A stretch of DNA of 64,000 bases from Rhyacichthys aspro (taxonomy: Eukaryota; Chordata; Actinopteri; Gobiiformes; Rhyacichthyidae). Each line of letters opens with the position of its first letter. Within the stretch, counting starts at the first letter, position 1. Under the pieces are notes generated by a model. It worked only from the letters and a program-made list of their open reading frames with translations, was not told the origin of the DNA and did not search any database. Location of the stretch: the NCBI GenBank assembly GCA_036850595.1, contig CM072152.1, positions 10,373,640-10,437,639 on the forward strand. Reading direction: 5' to 3'. A program made the position numbers and the translations under genes. Positions 1 to 12,700 of this stretch are shown piece by piece.

Positions 1-528
1 TGACAAGTTATTTTTATTTTCAACATTTTCTTGGTTACAAGTAAATATGGTGATTAGAGATATCATTTTAAGCTAAGTAAAAGGAAAAAAATGAAACACC
101 AACAAAAACATTTTTCTGTATAAACATCTGTCAAAATATAACAATAAGTAATTGCTAGTATATATATATATTCATATATTCTTTGGTATTTGTTTGTCTG
201 GAAAAGGAAACTAAACCAGAACTAAAAGCCAACAATATAAAATATCTTTAAAATTGCCTTGTTTTTTGGATTTTTCATATAAAGTTCAGATAAAAACATA
301 ACAGTAAATAATGTAATTAGTAACAAAAATATATTTTTTTGGGAAACTCAAAGTGCTTCCTTAGAGAGGTATATGAAACTACTGAAAATAGTTCTCCACT
401 TGTTGTATACTGGCTTTTTTATTTTTATTTTTTTTCTGTAATGCTGCACCTTATTTTACAGTGTTCACACTCAAAAGCGCGGACTCGTTAAACAAAAGTA
501 ATTGGCGATTATCCTGCTTGCTCTCATC
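1..528 (-). other. 3' UTR and poly(A) candidates of the TCP11-family gene
   Basis: AT-rich sequence downstream of the stop codon. Read on the minus strand, AATAAA hexamers lie at about 418-429 (two overlapping copies, about 100 nt after the stop) and at 13-18 (about 510 nt after it). The nearer pair is the more likely cleavage signal. No other gene is visible up to the window edge. Confidence 0.5.
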
Positions 529-3500
529 TTAACGTGAGTCCACCCCAGTCTCTCCTTCTCCTGTTGGGAACAGCACTTTCCTAAGGATGGGTGCATAGAA
601 GGGTCCGAACACCGATTGGTTGAAGTGGACGATTTGCCCAAAGGCCGTTCCCAGCTCAGCTAACTCAGCACTAAGCAGCCTGAGGGCAGAGGGCAGTTCT
701 GGACTCCTTTTAGTTGGGCCTCCCTGCAGCATGGCCTGGAGGAAGCCCTGTACCCTTTCTCCTACATTATATCCAAAGAGAGAAGAAGTCAGCACATGGA
801 GCACATCACCTTCAACCACATCCATCTTCACATGGACTGAGTGAACCTGAACATAATGGGTTTCTCCTGACAAATGGGAATACAGCTTTACTTACTTTTA
901 CTTTTATAATCTGTTTGTATCTATATCAGTCCATATGTTTTACCTAAACTTTTGTACATGTCTAAAACTAGCTATGATCAAACATCAAACACATCTTTGA
1001 TTTCTGGGACTGGAAAGGATATTACTGTTACCATCTAATTCTTGATTACATCATGATTTATATTAAGTTCTGAAATTTCACATATCTATATTTGTGAGAA
1101 ACAATAATTATCAAACAGTGTCAGTGGATGAATGCATGTTTTTTTCTGACCTATGAGAATGCGAACAGGATTGTTTTGCTTCCACAGCTCAGATATTTGT
1201 CCTTTCAGGAGATCCTGGCCCTCTTGAGGTAGTGGGGCACTTTCCTGGCTGCTCAGAACCTCATTCACCTGCTGCACTACTTTGTCGCCCACACTCAGCA
1301 ATGCCTCCTTAAGGTCAGCTTCACTGCAGCATCAGAAGATAGGATAAAACAAGTTATCTATAGACATTACGTCACATCATTTGCCATGTTTGGAGTATTT
1401 TAGTGTGCTTTGGAGTGTCCTAGTCCCATTTAAGTCCATAAAATACCATTTAACTAGATGAGAATAATCTAATATTAAGTAAATTGTAGAGAAATAGTCT
1501 GTCCTCCCTTTCTTCTAGCTTAGACCAGTGCATGAGCAAGCTTTGAATATCACAAGCTGCTGTTCTACATTTGTCCACTAATAATGACAGGGTTTTTCCC
1601 GAACAGAAAGAATGAGGTTAGCGGGATCTGTTTTGACAAGCTAGTTGCCTCCTGTCACCTCCATTGGTATCCGTCTCTTACAATACCTGTTCCCCGTGAC
1701 AGCCAGTACATGCATCACCACATTCCCATCTTACCTGGAGTGACTGCCCGCTAGCAGGGCAGTGACGGACTGCCTGAGTTTACCTACAAACCCCTGCAGC
1801 GAGAAAACAGCACCTCCACAATGAGCATTGGTCACCAGCATCACTGATGCCTCCAGGACCAGCTTCTGGAGCTGCCCACCCAAAAAGTCCAGCCGGGCAC
1901 GGTCCATGAGCACAGTCTGTGTGGAGGTCAGATCACAGTCATTTTATGAAACATCTTCAATTTCAAGAAACACACTCATACAACTACAAAAAAGATCTGC
2001 ACTATCTGGCTTTTGAATTTAAAATGCTGGATTTTCTACATTACATGAGCTCTGATGTGTTTCCTCATGCATCAAATAGCAGTGGGGTGAGGAGCAGTGT
2101 GTAGAGAGACTGAATATTCCCTCATTATCAATAAAACATTATTCAAATGAGAGACGTGGTATGATGTAATCTGCAGCTGACCTCAGGATATTTCTGGTCC
2201 AGTGGGTTCCAGTGTAGCAGATGCATGTAGGCCCGGTTGAGGACAGCAATGGGGCTGACAGGACTGCCACTGACAGCAGACATCTCTTTGGACGCTGCTC
2301 CTTGGAGCCAAGCCATGGTATTATCCAGAGATGCTGAAGCAAAACGGCGTATTCACACAATTATTAAAAATTAAAAAATAGAAGAACAAAATATACATTT
2401 TAATCTTCAGTTATCATCTATATAATATCTGTTATGGCCTGTAACTGGCTTAAAAATTGTGTGTCTTCTTATAATCATTTGTGAAGCTAGAGTTTATTCC
2501 TACTTGACAATAGTTGGTTAATATAGTTCTGTTAATATTGTTTGATACTCAAGTGCTCATAGTACGACTGATCAAAAGTATGGCTTATATATCAGCCAGC
2601 ATCCAAGAGACAACGTGAACTACTATTTTCTGTAACAAAAGTTACTAAATATAAAGCCAACCAATTTAATTACCAGTTTAATTAAGACAAACAAGGTGTA
2701 CAGTTTAGTTGTATGTACTCTGGATGCAATTTATATTTTTGGCATCAAATAATAGTTTTGTACGCACTATTGTATGTTTTAAAAGTAATCAAGAAAATGA
2801 ATAAAATAAATCAGTGAGCTAACAATATTCTTTTCAGGAGAAACTAATAGCTTGCTTTAGCCTTGTCAGCACAAGAATCTTGTCTCATTGCCAATAACTC
2901 TGATTACTCAGCTGTCTTTAGATGTAATATCTGAGCCAAAGAGCCCCCCCCGATTGGCTCCTTTTGCATAAGTCAGCTTGGTTATTACAATATAGCAGCT
3001 TGCTATCAAACCCTTAACCCCTTCACACCTGGATCTCTGTCCAGAATCTGTTGAAATTTGGCTCTTTCATAGTGCACTGCCTGCTGCATGAGGTGAGGCC
3101 TCAATGTCTGGACAGTGAAGTTAACCATGTCAATTTTCATGAGCCCCAGGACACGAAAAATCCCCCTGAGGAAAAAGATAGCCTTAAGTAAGTGAAAACA
3201 TTACACTCAAGTAAAAATGTGTTGTTCATTGTACCGTAACACATCTCACCTGAAGAGCTCCACTGGTTCCTTTAAGTCCTGCAGTGCCCTGACCTCTGGA
3301 TCCCTCACAGGCGCACAGAGGGACCCCATGGTGTTGATGATGTATCCTGCTAGTCTCTTCAGATCCAGCGCTCCATGACTGACCTCCTGTTTGATCAAGT
3401 CCATGTCCAGCACCTCGTCCAGCTCAGACCTCAGTCTGACGTGGGCAGGCAGCAGCAGAGACTGGAGCAGCTAAATAGAGTAATCAGATACTAAATGAAA

Positions 3501-4424
3501 GTACAAATAAATAGATGCATTAGAAGATTATATGCATATTTTTTCAACAGAAGATAATTCGCCTTAACACACTTGAAGTTTGTATAAGAATCAACGCAGA
3601 CTATATGTTACTGACAATGGGAACAACAGAAAAAACATGTTAAAATCTAAAAAAATTTAAATAATGTGTCCCTAAAATTGTATCTGCCTTGTTAATTGTG
3701 TAATTGATGGTGAAATTCACCACACTAATGGCTTTAATGTTATTTCCCTTCATAAGAGAGTGAAAGCGTAGGCACTGAATTATCTGCCAGGACCAGGTGA
3801 TGCAAAACACTTTTATAATTTATAGAACATAGAGGTCTCTGCTGCCTCTGATGTGACACAGACCCACTTACAGTCTTAATCTCATGAAGCAGGACCATGG
3901 CATGACTGTAGTCTGGAGGATCACTGTTCAGCTGTTGTTCCAAACAGTCCCAAAAAGCTCTGTGAACAATGTCAGTCACTCTTCCTTCCAAGCTATAAAG
4001 AGAAAAACGCTTAAGATTTCTCCGAACCATTAAGTTAAAGTACCAAAAAGCCAAGGGCACTTAAGTGTAGTGTATTTCTCACCTGTCAGTAGGATGGCTC
4101 TTTGGTTTGAAGCAGAAATCTCTGTTCACCACTATCTCATGTGCAAGGCTCAGGTTGGAAACACAATTTTCCAGCTCCACTAGACAGGATAATGAGGCAG
4201 TAGGCGGGCTCCCTGACACAGCAGACAGGACACACACCCACAGGAAAAATAAAACAGCCATTGTGTTAATAATTGATTGAATAAAGCTCTCTTAGCGCGC
4301 CTCAAAACAGTAACTACAAGTATAAAACATGTTAATATAATCTACCTGTTGGAGACTCAAGTTTCTGCAGAGGAGGAATGTCACCCGAGGACTCCTCATT
4401 GGTACCATCTCTTCTATTTGGCAT
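529..4424 (-). CDS. tcp11: TCP11-family protein, closest to TCP11 (9 coding exons, 510 aa)
   Basis: Exons read on the minus strand: 4424-4346, 4212-4083, 3992-3872, 3470-3250, 3165-3029, 2333-2182, 1916-1735, 1323-1151 and 866-529 (stop TAA 529-531). All junctions are GT-AG and the total of 1533 nt closes in phase. The protein starts [14 protein letters not shown] and carries the family signatures [39 protein letters not shown] and, near the C terminus, [11 protein letters not shown]. The usual family length is about 500-520 aa. The segments [23 protein letters not shown] and AELAELG resemble TCP11 more than TCP11L1 or TCP11L2 as I remember them, so the paralogue call is moderate while the family call is strong. 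TCP11 is reported in sperm, where it affects cAMP signalling and motility; in fish the role is inferred. An ATG at 4261 opens a signal-peptide-like frame into exon 2, but a good acceptor (tgtgtcag) precedes 4212, and exon 1 joins in phase. Confidence 0.9.
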
Positions 4425-5220
4425 TACAGCAACAGTCTAGATATAACACTATAAATACTATTATTGGGGGGGAAAAAAGTGTTCTTGTTAAATTAGACAA
4501 TATGAGATAAAAAAAAAAAAAGTACGCTAGTAGGCTGGCTATACATAATGTAAAGCCCACAAATAATTTAGATAAGCTTTTAACATTATAAACTATACAA
4601 AAACAGTTGCGAAAAGCACTACGTCGTATTTTAAAAACATTAATTTAAAGCATAATTACCAAATTTTAAAAAACCCGAAATAGTCGTTAGCTTATGCTGT
4701 GAACTGTAACCTCGCGTACCTGTTAGCTTTAGCTGTTATGTATTTTCGGTCACTACAAGCGTCAAGTTTAAAAAGCGGACTGAACCATTATGTGAACATG
4801 GCGGGGGGAGAAAACTTTCTATTCTGTAGTCATTTAAACTTAACATTGACTATCTTTACTTTTGGCTTGTATTTCAACATGTCAAGAAGTTTGTGCTGAC
4901 TTTCGAATGATTTTTAATATACCAGATATGACACGTAACTATATGTTAACATGGTTTGAGCCGTTCTTGAATCAAATCAAAACGCGAGCAGCCAGTCAGC
5001 CACGGTGCGTTCATGTTTCGGACCCGCCCGCTGTCATTTGAAAGAAAACACTAGCCATACACTTTTTTCAGCAGGTATGTCAGTGTGAGTAACGTCATTG
5101 GTGTACGGTCATTGTGTGTTTGCATTGTTTTAGACACAACCTAGTAATTGTGACAGTTAGTGGCCAGCAGCTGGAAGCTTCCTGTTTAGTTCATTGATGA
5201 GAATGGCCAACATGGAACTA
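4425..5220 (-). promoter_or_regulatory. Likely promoter and 5' leader of the TCP11-family gene
   Basis: The sequence between the first coding exon and the dispersed repeat. On the minus strand a good donor (AACAG then gtacgcg) ends a possible noncoding exon at 4720. A pyrimidine-rich acceptor (ttttttccccccc...aatag) lies near 4466, just upstream of the coding exon, so a spliced leader is plausible. A YY1-like ATGGCGGGG motif sits at about 4798 and locally CpG-rich sequence at 4980-5030. The 66-codon plus-strand frame at 4699-4899 matches nothing I recognise. Confidence 0.4.
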
Positions 5221-5229
5221 ACAGGAATT

Positions 5230-5842
5230 TACGGTGCAGAATTATACTTAAAAAGACTATACCTGATATATTTTTCTCTTCTAGTTGGGAGAAATTGTTT
5301 AAACTCAAAATAGTAAATTGTAAAAGCAACCATTTGTGGGAAAAAAACAGGCTTTATGACGCTAGCTACTGTTTATTATAAGGGATTGTAACGGATGACA
5401 ACCTCTATTCAGAAATAGAAAACCTTGGCCAATCATATGCTCAAAAAATCACATGCTCGAAAAAAGGAGCACTTCTATTGGTTGACACCGGCTTGTCATA
5501 TGACGTTCCAGGAAGTTCAGTAGCTGCCTATAAATGAATGTCTTTAATGTCTTTTAACACAAAAAAAACCCCTCAAAAACAAAAGCATAAACAGAGAAAA
5601 GGGAGACATTGTAAAACAATAATACTGTCAATTCAACCACCTAATTTTTAATGAGGAAGGATAAATAGGAGGAAGTCGCAGCCAAAGTAACTAACTCTAA
5701 GCTTCAGTTTGGTGAAATGTATTAGTGTTTTGAGGAGGAAAAATTAGACAGGAGAGGTGCCTAGGCTGATTTTGGGAATGAGTGGAATCTGAGACAAGCA
5801 CAGCAAAGAGAAAATCAGGTGGCCGAGCTTTAAAAATTAAAG
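5230..5842. repeat. Dispersed repeat, copy 1
   Basis: About 600 bp that aligns, with small gaps, to 29878-30430 in the same orientation. Shared blocks in order include acctgatat, acctctattcagaaa, aaccttgg, tagctgcc, cttttaacac, gaaaagggagaca, cttcagtttggtgaaatgt, gtggaatctgagac and gagctttaaa. There is no coding potential, so this is probably a non-autonomous transposon. The family is not recognised. A minus-strand AATAAA at 5372-5377 lies inside it and might serve as a distal phc2 poly(A) signal. Confidence 0.8.
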
Positions 5843-7300
5843 GCATTATAGTGACTAAAGTGAAATAACGGCCCAAACACCAACATTTCTACAGCAAATT
5901 ATTTATACTTGCAAAATGTGTAACAAAAGATTTTGATAAATACAAGCATTTAAACAAGCATCTAGAAAAGTTGACCTTTCAACACAGGCATCACAAACAC
6001 AAATAGATTTGTTCAAATATGCATAAAAAACAAAATCTAAACAAAATCTCCCAGACCATTATCTATACATTTGCATATTTCAAAATATTTAACACCATTA
6101 CATTTCTTGTTTTAGACTTAAATATAACTTAAAAAGGACAGTTGCCGTTATGTACATAAGAACTCTGCACTACTGCACTAACACCAGCACATTTAATGCC
6201 TCAGGTGATTACACATTATAGCAAACAAAACTAATTAAGTGCCAAAAGAGAGCTGTGTAAAAAAGAATGGTATATCCAAATGTTCCTTAAATTGGTGTCT
6301 TCCTGAAAATTTTTTTAATTAATTGTTATTTTAAAAAGGCTTCAAAACAGTAATAATTGGTTTATATGCACTTAAAATCTGCAGAAAAACCAACTCGTCC
6401 TCATGACAGGAGGGGAAAAAAAATCAATGTTACAAAAGAAGCTGCTTAAATGGTTTCCCAGCGTTGAAGCTCTTTGTATGCAAGAGCTTAGTCTTAGTGT
6501 GAGAACAGACAAAGAAGAAGCATTTACTGAATAAAAATGAGCAAATTAATGAATTCAATCTTTCGGTTCCAGCTGCACTTAGACAACCATACCTTTTCCA
6601 TTCACTCTAACAAAACAGTACAAAACATAGTCATTCAAATAAATTCAGGGATTTCACATGTTAGTCTCAATGCTTCAGTTTAGAACTAGCATCTGTTTAA
6701 GTGTGACCCAGTAGTTGTTACCTGCTTAAACACATACATTTAAGATGGGGTTTACCTGTCACTTTAGAGAGGAATTAACACCATATTACAAAGCATCCTC
6801 GAGCTCTAAGATTCTATTCTGACATTTCTGATCAGAGATAAATTCACATTTTAGCACAAATAAGACATTATAGGTTAAATGAGCTCTTGATGGTGCTGTA
6901 AAAATGTCTTAGAAATGTTTTGCACCATTAAAGAGTCACAGCAGTAAATTTGGCACTGGGTCAAAACATCCAATTCCAAAATTGACCACTTTTCATTACA
7001 CCCATTTAGTACACTTTGGCACATAATCAGATATTGTGGCTGCTTAGAGAAGATGTAAACACCGACATACCATTCACACCAAGAGTTTGTTCAGTAAGTG
7101 CTCAATTAAATCATCATTCAAATATTCTTTAAAGTTGACAAGTGTCAGTTTCCGTCCTGGAGTAAAAAAATGTGAGGTCATATTGTAGACAATAATCATA
7201 GCTACAGCACAGCTTACTCTTCAAGGGTTTAGAGTCTCCTATTTTGAATCATTCACTCATCCATCTTGGATCAGAGCACAGTGCACAAAGCTACAGACTG
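5843..7300 (-). other. Probable 3' UTR of phc2
   Basis: AT-rich noncoding sequence immediately downstream of the phc2 stop codon. No coding frame is visible on either strand. I see no canonical minus-strand AATAAA here; a weaker variant (TATAAA) lies near 5900, and canonical AATAAA appears only inside the repeat at 5372-5377. The end of the transcript is therefore uncertain. Confidence 0.5.
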
Positions 7301-9710
7301 CTATGAGTCTTTGAGCATATTTATACGAGCAAAGATTTTGAGAGCAGGTCCTAGTTTAATGTTCATGGTGCTCATGAGGTGGTCCTCCTTTAGCAGCAGC
7401 AAGGCCTGTCCATCAATCTCCTGAGAGCGAAACTCTTCTGCAATCTCCTGGCAACCTGTAACACCAGGAAAAGAAGTATTGTCTTCTGTGAAACCACATT
7501 TAATGTATGTCTACGGAATATGGAGGTTTCTGCTGACGTCACCCACCTGGCAGTGAACGGATAAAATCATACACCTCTCTCACGTTCCACTTGGTCGGGT
7601 CGTTTGGTTTGAAGGTCTGATTCGGTGTTTGTGCGTCTCTGCTGCTGCTGTTGTCCTGCTCCAAGGTCCTGCTGGGTTGTCGGTGAACAGACGCCGGTGG
7701 AGGGGCAGGGGCAGGAGCTATTGTCCCTGAGCTGGCAGCTGACAGGGGGGACGGAGGCTCCTCGTAGCTGGACATGTCCGAGCACGGGCTTGACTCTTCC
7801 TGACTGGGCTGGGACAGATGAGGGGATGATACTGAACCCCCCTGAGTCTGCTGAGGTGAAGGTAACTGTTTCTGAAAATGGGAAAGTGGCAAATAGTTAG
7901 CCTCAGCAAACATGAATACATTAGATTTGTATTGTTCGCCAAATGTAAAAACATGAATTTAGTTAGGGGTGTTGCACTGATTTCATTTTAAGCTTTGGTT
8001 CCCAGGTGCTGAAGACTCACTATGAAATCTAAACATGAGACAAAAGCACCACCCACTGGATGTTCTGGATGCTCTATTCCAAGAAAGTTATGTAACGCAA
8101 GACATTTTGGCAACAAAGCCTGATTCAGCTGTCAAAGCCAGCAACTTTTATTTATTATTTAGTTAATATTGTAATTTAGTATTCAACAGGATCTGTATGC
8201 TATCATGCCACTCTGTTCTTACAGGTGTGGTTTAGAAGATGCTGCAGTCGGATATAATGCATAACGTTCAATCAATGAGATTAAAATAATAGATTTCATA
8301 TTGCAGAAGAAAAATCACACTAATAAATTTTACTAAAAAAAAGTGAAATACAACCATAAAAGAGTCAGTACCTGCTTCTTAGCCTCTATACTGGGTCGGC
8401 CCTGTGATCTTTTACGCCAGCGGTTGGTTGTTTTACTTCTCTCAGGATGGAAAAGGCCGATACGCTTTGAACAGCCCACATTGTACCTGTTCACAGAGGT
8501 CAATCATTAAATAATGGCCCAAAAAATAATTGTTAGAGCCATGAGGCTATAAAAGCTGAGGTTACTTGCCTCTTTGCGCATGGTGTGGAGCAGAATCTTT
8601 TTGATCCCTTGAATGTATAGGCAAAGTCAACCCAACCACAGTATTCACAAGTCAACTTGGGCTCCTGCTCTTGTTCCTTTTCTGTGGGGACAGTAAACAT
8701 ATTCATATAAACAACTGTAACATATTGATTTTGATAGATGTGGTTGGCTGCACAAAAGCCATTTCATAATTCCATCCACAATGTGGTTTTTAAGAACATT
8801 TATTTAAACTGCACACACACAGCCTTCTCTTACCAGGCTGGTTCATGTCCTCAGGCTCAGAGTCAGAGTTGGCTGCATTGCTGACGGGGGTCTTGTCAGG
8901 GTCAGAGGACAGCTGATGGTCATGTTTTGTTGGGCTGTCTATGAGAATGGGCAGATGCTCCACCTGATGTACAGAGACAATAGACACTTCAAAAGAAAAA
9001 TAACCAAAGGTGTAGATTTATCTTAGACAGTTCCCTGATAATACAGTATGTTAACTCACAGCTCTTAATTCACTGTATTTTCATGTAGTGGACATTTACA
9101 CTGGACGTCCAGTAGGCGGCAGTGACTTTGTACTTTATAAATTGTGACAAGCAATATGATGTTCCCAAGACGTTTTAAGCAAGAATAATACTACAAACGA
9201 AGAGGGGAAATGTACATGGCAAGTTTGCAGTTTTGGCTTGTTGAGATCAGAAGGCTGTTGTAACAGATTAAACATTTGTTTTCATGTGTGTGGTAATTGA
9301 AACACTGGGGCTCATTACAAACAGAAAAAACCTTGATCCATCTGCTCTGTCACAGCTAAAGCCGTGGCTCACTGTAATTAATGACTTACTCAAACAGAAG
9401 CTGGGAGCTGTCACCGCTCCCAGTAAGCAAGGTGTGTTTTCCCGCTGACGGCTCCCTGCAGGCATGTTCACTAGGGAACACGCTACTTCAGCCTCTTTAT
9501 TACGGCCTGGTGCATTTACATACAGCTGATACTGATAGAGCAGGTACTCACACAGACAGGGAAGGGTTCGGCTCCCTCCTGGATCACAAAGCCTTCGATA
9601 ACATGAGTCAGGACCTGGGGCTTGACGATGGCCTGGGGCGGTTTGTTTTCTCCATTGTGTGGCGTGCTGCCCGTCACGGTGGGCGCCTCGCTCTCGTTTC
9701 CTGAGGTCAT
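7301..9710 (-). CDS. phc2: PHC2 short isoform from the internal promoter (predicted 331 aa)
   Basis: An in-frame ATG at 9710, inside exon 9763-9552, begins MTSGNESEAPTVTGS with context CCAGCCATGA. From memory, the human short PHC2 isoform (about 323 aa) begins MTSGNGNSASS at the equivalent place. Translation from here uses exons 9710-9552, 8963-8834, 8681-8570, 8486-8372, 7871-7547 and 7455-7301 (996 nt). It keeps HD1, the FCS finger and SAM but loses the S/T-rich and Gln-rich N-terminal half. A CpG-rich promoter-like region with a clean donor lies just upstream at 10986-11200. Confidence 0.6.
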
Positions 9711-12700
9711 GGCTGGAGGCGGGGTCCCAGGTGCTGCACTCTGCCTCTTAGTGGAGGCCCCACCTGACAGACATAAATACAACATCAGTGTATTACATCA
9801 GTGAAAAGACGTAGCTTAATAGAGGAGAAGGAATAAAGCCAAGACTAAACTGAATACACTGAGAATATAGAGTTTGAAGTCATTTATGAAGTTTTTCAAT
9901 GTGTAGGCTGTTTATTTCCTGCTTAAAATTTAACACAGTCCTAATATAAATGCAAAAAAATATTTACAGAATGATAGGGCTGCACAACACACACAAAAAA
10001 ACATGTAGTATGTGATAACTAAGTGGAATGCTGCAATAACAATATGACTTGCAGTAAGTAAATAACCACTTCAGGAAACACTGAATTAAAATCAGTAAAT
10101 GACAATGGACTACATTTTACTTGTCGTGCTGGAACCACTTACTTTGATATTATAACATTTGGCTACAACTTTACGTAACGTGTACAAAAGTGTAAATGTT
10201 TGTCATATTAAACATTTTTTAAAAAGAAACTGCAATACATATATTGTGCAGTGTTGTCCAACTGAATTTCACAGCAGATTTGTAAACAGTTACTGGTAAT
10301 GGAGGAGCTTAGTATGTAGTGATAAGAATATGATTGGTGCTTATTACATTTTTGCACGTAGTCTAAATGTCAAACAACTTAAAAAAAACTTAAAAACCGT
10401 GAGCTTTTAGTTTGACATGTTCGATCGATGCTCTAAATAAGTATAATGTGCTATAATGAAGTGTTCATTTATTGGACTTAATGTAAACAAGCTGTGCAGA
10501 TACTCAAGGTGCTTCACACATTTTACCACAATTAAAAAAAATTATAAAATGAAACTTTTTCTCAAACATCCTTTTAGTCAGATACCACTGTGTTTTTAAA
10601 ATCTAAACATTATATGAATCTCACATGACACTGAAATGCAACAGTTATACTACTTAAAAAAGTAAAAAAAATCTACAAAAAAACAAAACTCAAAGCCATG
10701 GTATTTGACCTGAGCAGAAAGTGAGCCACCCGAGAACATACTACATCACAACATCTCGAAGAAACTCAAAATGCGTTTCAGAGCAGTGTGAAATGAAAGC
10801 GTATGTTTGTTTGTGGCTAATATACAGAGCAGAAGAACAGGCAGAAGCGGATCAATATCAGTATATCACTCCTGTCCTCACATGGACCTGGTCTGAGTCT
10901 CTCGAACAAACCCCAAGAAGCGAAAGTAAACAATAACTGTCCGCCGCGCTTTGTCTCTAGTCTTGAATGAGAAGAGTTTTCTTACCGCACTGACTTCCGC
11001 TATTGTTTAGGCACAAAACATCCGAGTGTTTTCTCTCGTAAACAGACCTAACTCGTGCTGTTCGACCAGTTTCGTTGGTTTGAGCTGCAGCGCCACCGTT
11101 TATGGCTAATAAATTAAAGCGCCCCGGGTCCCGCCTCTTGCTCTCAGCGACGACACTTTACGGAAACCCCCGAAACGCGTCACGTGACACCCGGAAACAG
11201 CCGAGCGCTTAACCTCGTAGCGTTTATGCTTTTTGAGCTGAGAGATTTGGTGCAATACGAGATCCTTACTAGATTAACCATTTTCTTAATTTACCTATAG
11301 CCTACTGGTTTTTAATTCTATTTTAAGGACAACTCAAAGGACTTGCTTATGTTTAATCAAATTTCTAAAAAGGTATTTGATTTTTAAATCAACAAAAATA
11401 TACAATTACTGCAGAACAAAATAGTATTATAATTATTGTAAAAATTGTCTAAGCCAAAGCTTTGCTCACATCCTGAAAAGGCCACACTCTAACCTCAGTA
11501 AGCCTTTGACCTGGTACAACTTTTCTGTGGGATGTTACACATGGAAATATAGTCAATTAGAAAGAATTATTCCAAGTGAATTTCCTCTCTTGTGCTCCAT
11601 TGCACATCACACCCAACTCACTGAGTGAAGACAACCATTTCTGGCTCTATGTAAACACAGCATTAGAAAGACGGCCAGCCATTACAGGGAATTAATCAAA
11701 TGGATGCATTTATGTGCAAACAGACAACTCGTGCTGTTATACAAAACATATAAGCACTAATTATTCATGCATTTTCTGTGTCAAAACAATGTGTTGTTAA
11801 ACTCGTGTGGCATTTAAAGCTTTTGTCACATTCACTAATTAGTACACAAAAGTGCCTAATAATGCAGTGCTGACTCATTACCTTGAGGCTGAACAGCTGC
11901 TGGGGCTGGATGGACTTTGGGCTGATCTACAGGCTTGGAGGGTTGTGATGCCAAAGCTGTGGGTTGTGTTTGCTGCTGCTGCTGCTGCTGCTGCGTGGAA
12001 GGGGGTGGACATGTTTCTCTCACCACAAGTGAGGTCGGCTTATCTTTACAGTCCTGAACAAGCCGTGAGGCCTAAGATTGTGTAAAGGGAAAGGGCAAGC
12101 CATGAGAGCACAGCTGATGAAAAATCAAATCAGTCAGTCAAACCTTTCTAACCATAATGCAATAAAAATAAAAATGACACCACTGGAAAGAAATGGCACC
12201 AATATCATCACCACTTCACCAGACTTATGTGCCATGGAAAACCAGTTCTTTCTGGGTTTGTTATTTAATGGTTTAAATAGATTTGCTGGGAACCACACAA
12301 AATGGAAACATGCTTTGAATGAACCCAGAAGTTTTAGTAAAACAACAGACAGGTTCAGTACAAGGAGTTTTCTTTATGACCCAAAAGGTTTATTCCTTAA
12401 ATAATATGACCATCAGTTCAGTAAACATTACAATATACCAATACATCCACTTCTACACCACACTTGATGTAACAATATGTGATACAAGCTGTGGGTCCAT
12501 TGTTGTTGAGGTTAAATCTGTCTTATTCTAATGCCTAAGCCTACTTCTTCAGTTGTTGAACATTTAACAATGTGTGAAATACTGTAAATGTTACTGTGAA
12601 ATGGTTTTCATCAAATAACATGATGCTGCAGTGACAGGACATATTATAAAGGTCACAGAAATATGAATATTAATTAGGAATACAAAATGCCTTATTTGTA

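Noticed and set aside
4079..4261. Open frame starting [10 protein letters not shown] that looks like a signal peptide joined to TCP11 sequence
   Set aside because: The hydrophobic part is intron: an acceptor (tgtgtcag) precedes 4212 and exon 4424-4346 joins in phase. TCP11-family proteins are not known to be secreted.
7625..7900. 91-codon plus-strand frame
   Set aside because: Antisense shadow of the phc2 exon at 7871-7547, whose minus-strand product contains the start of the SAM domain.
12078..12404. 108-codon plus-strand frame in a phc2 intron
   Set aside because: Intronic AT-rich sequence with no similarity or splice support.
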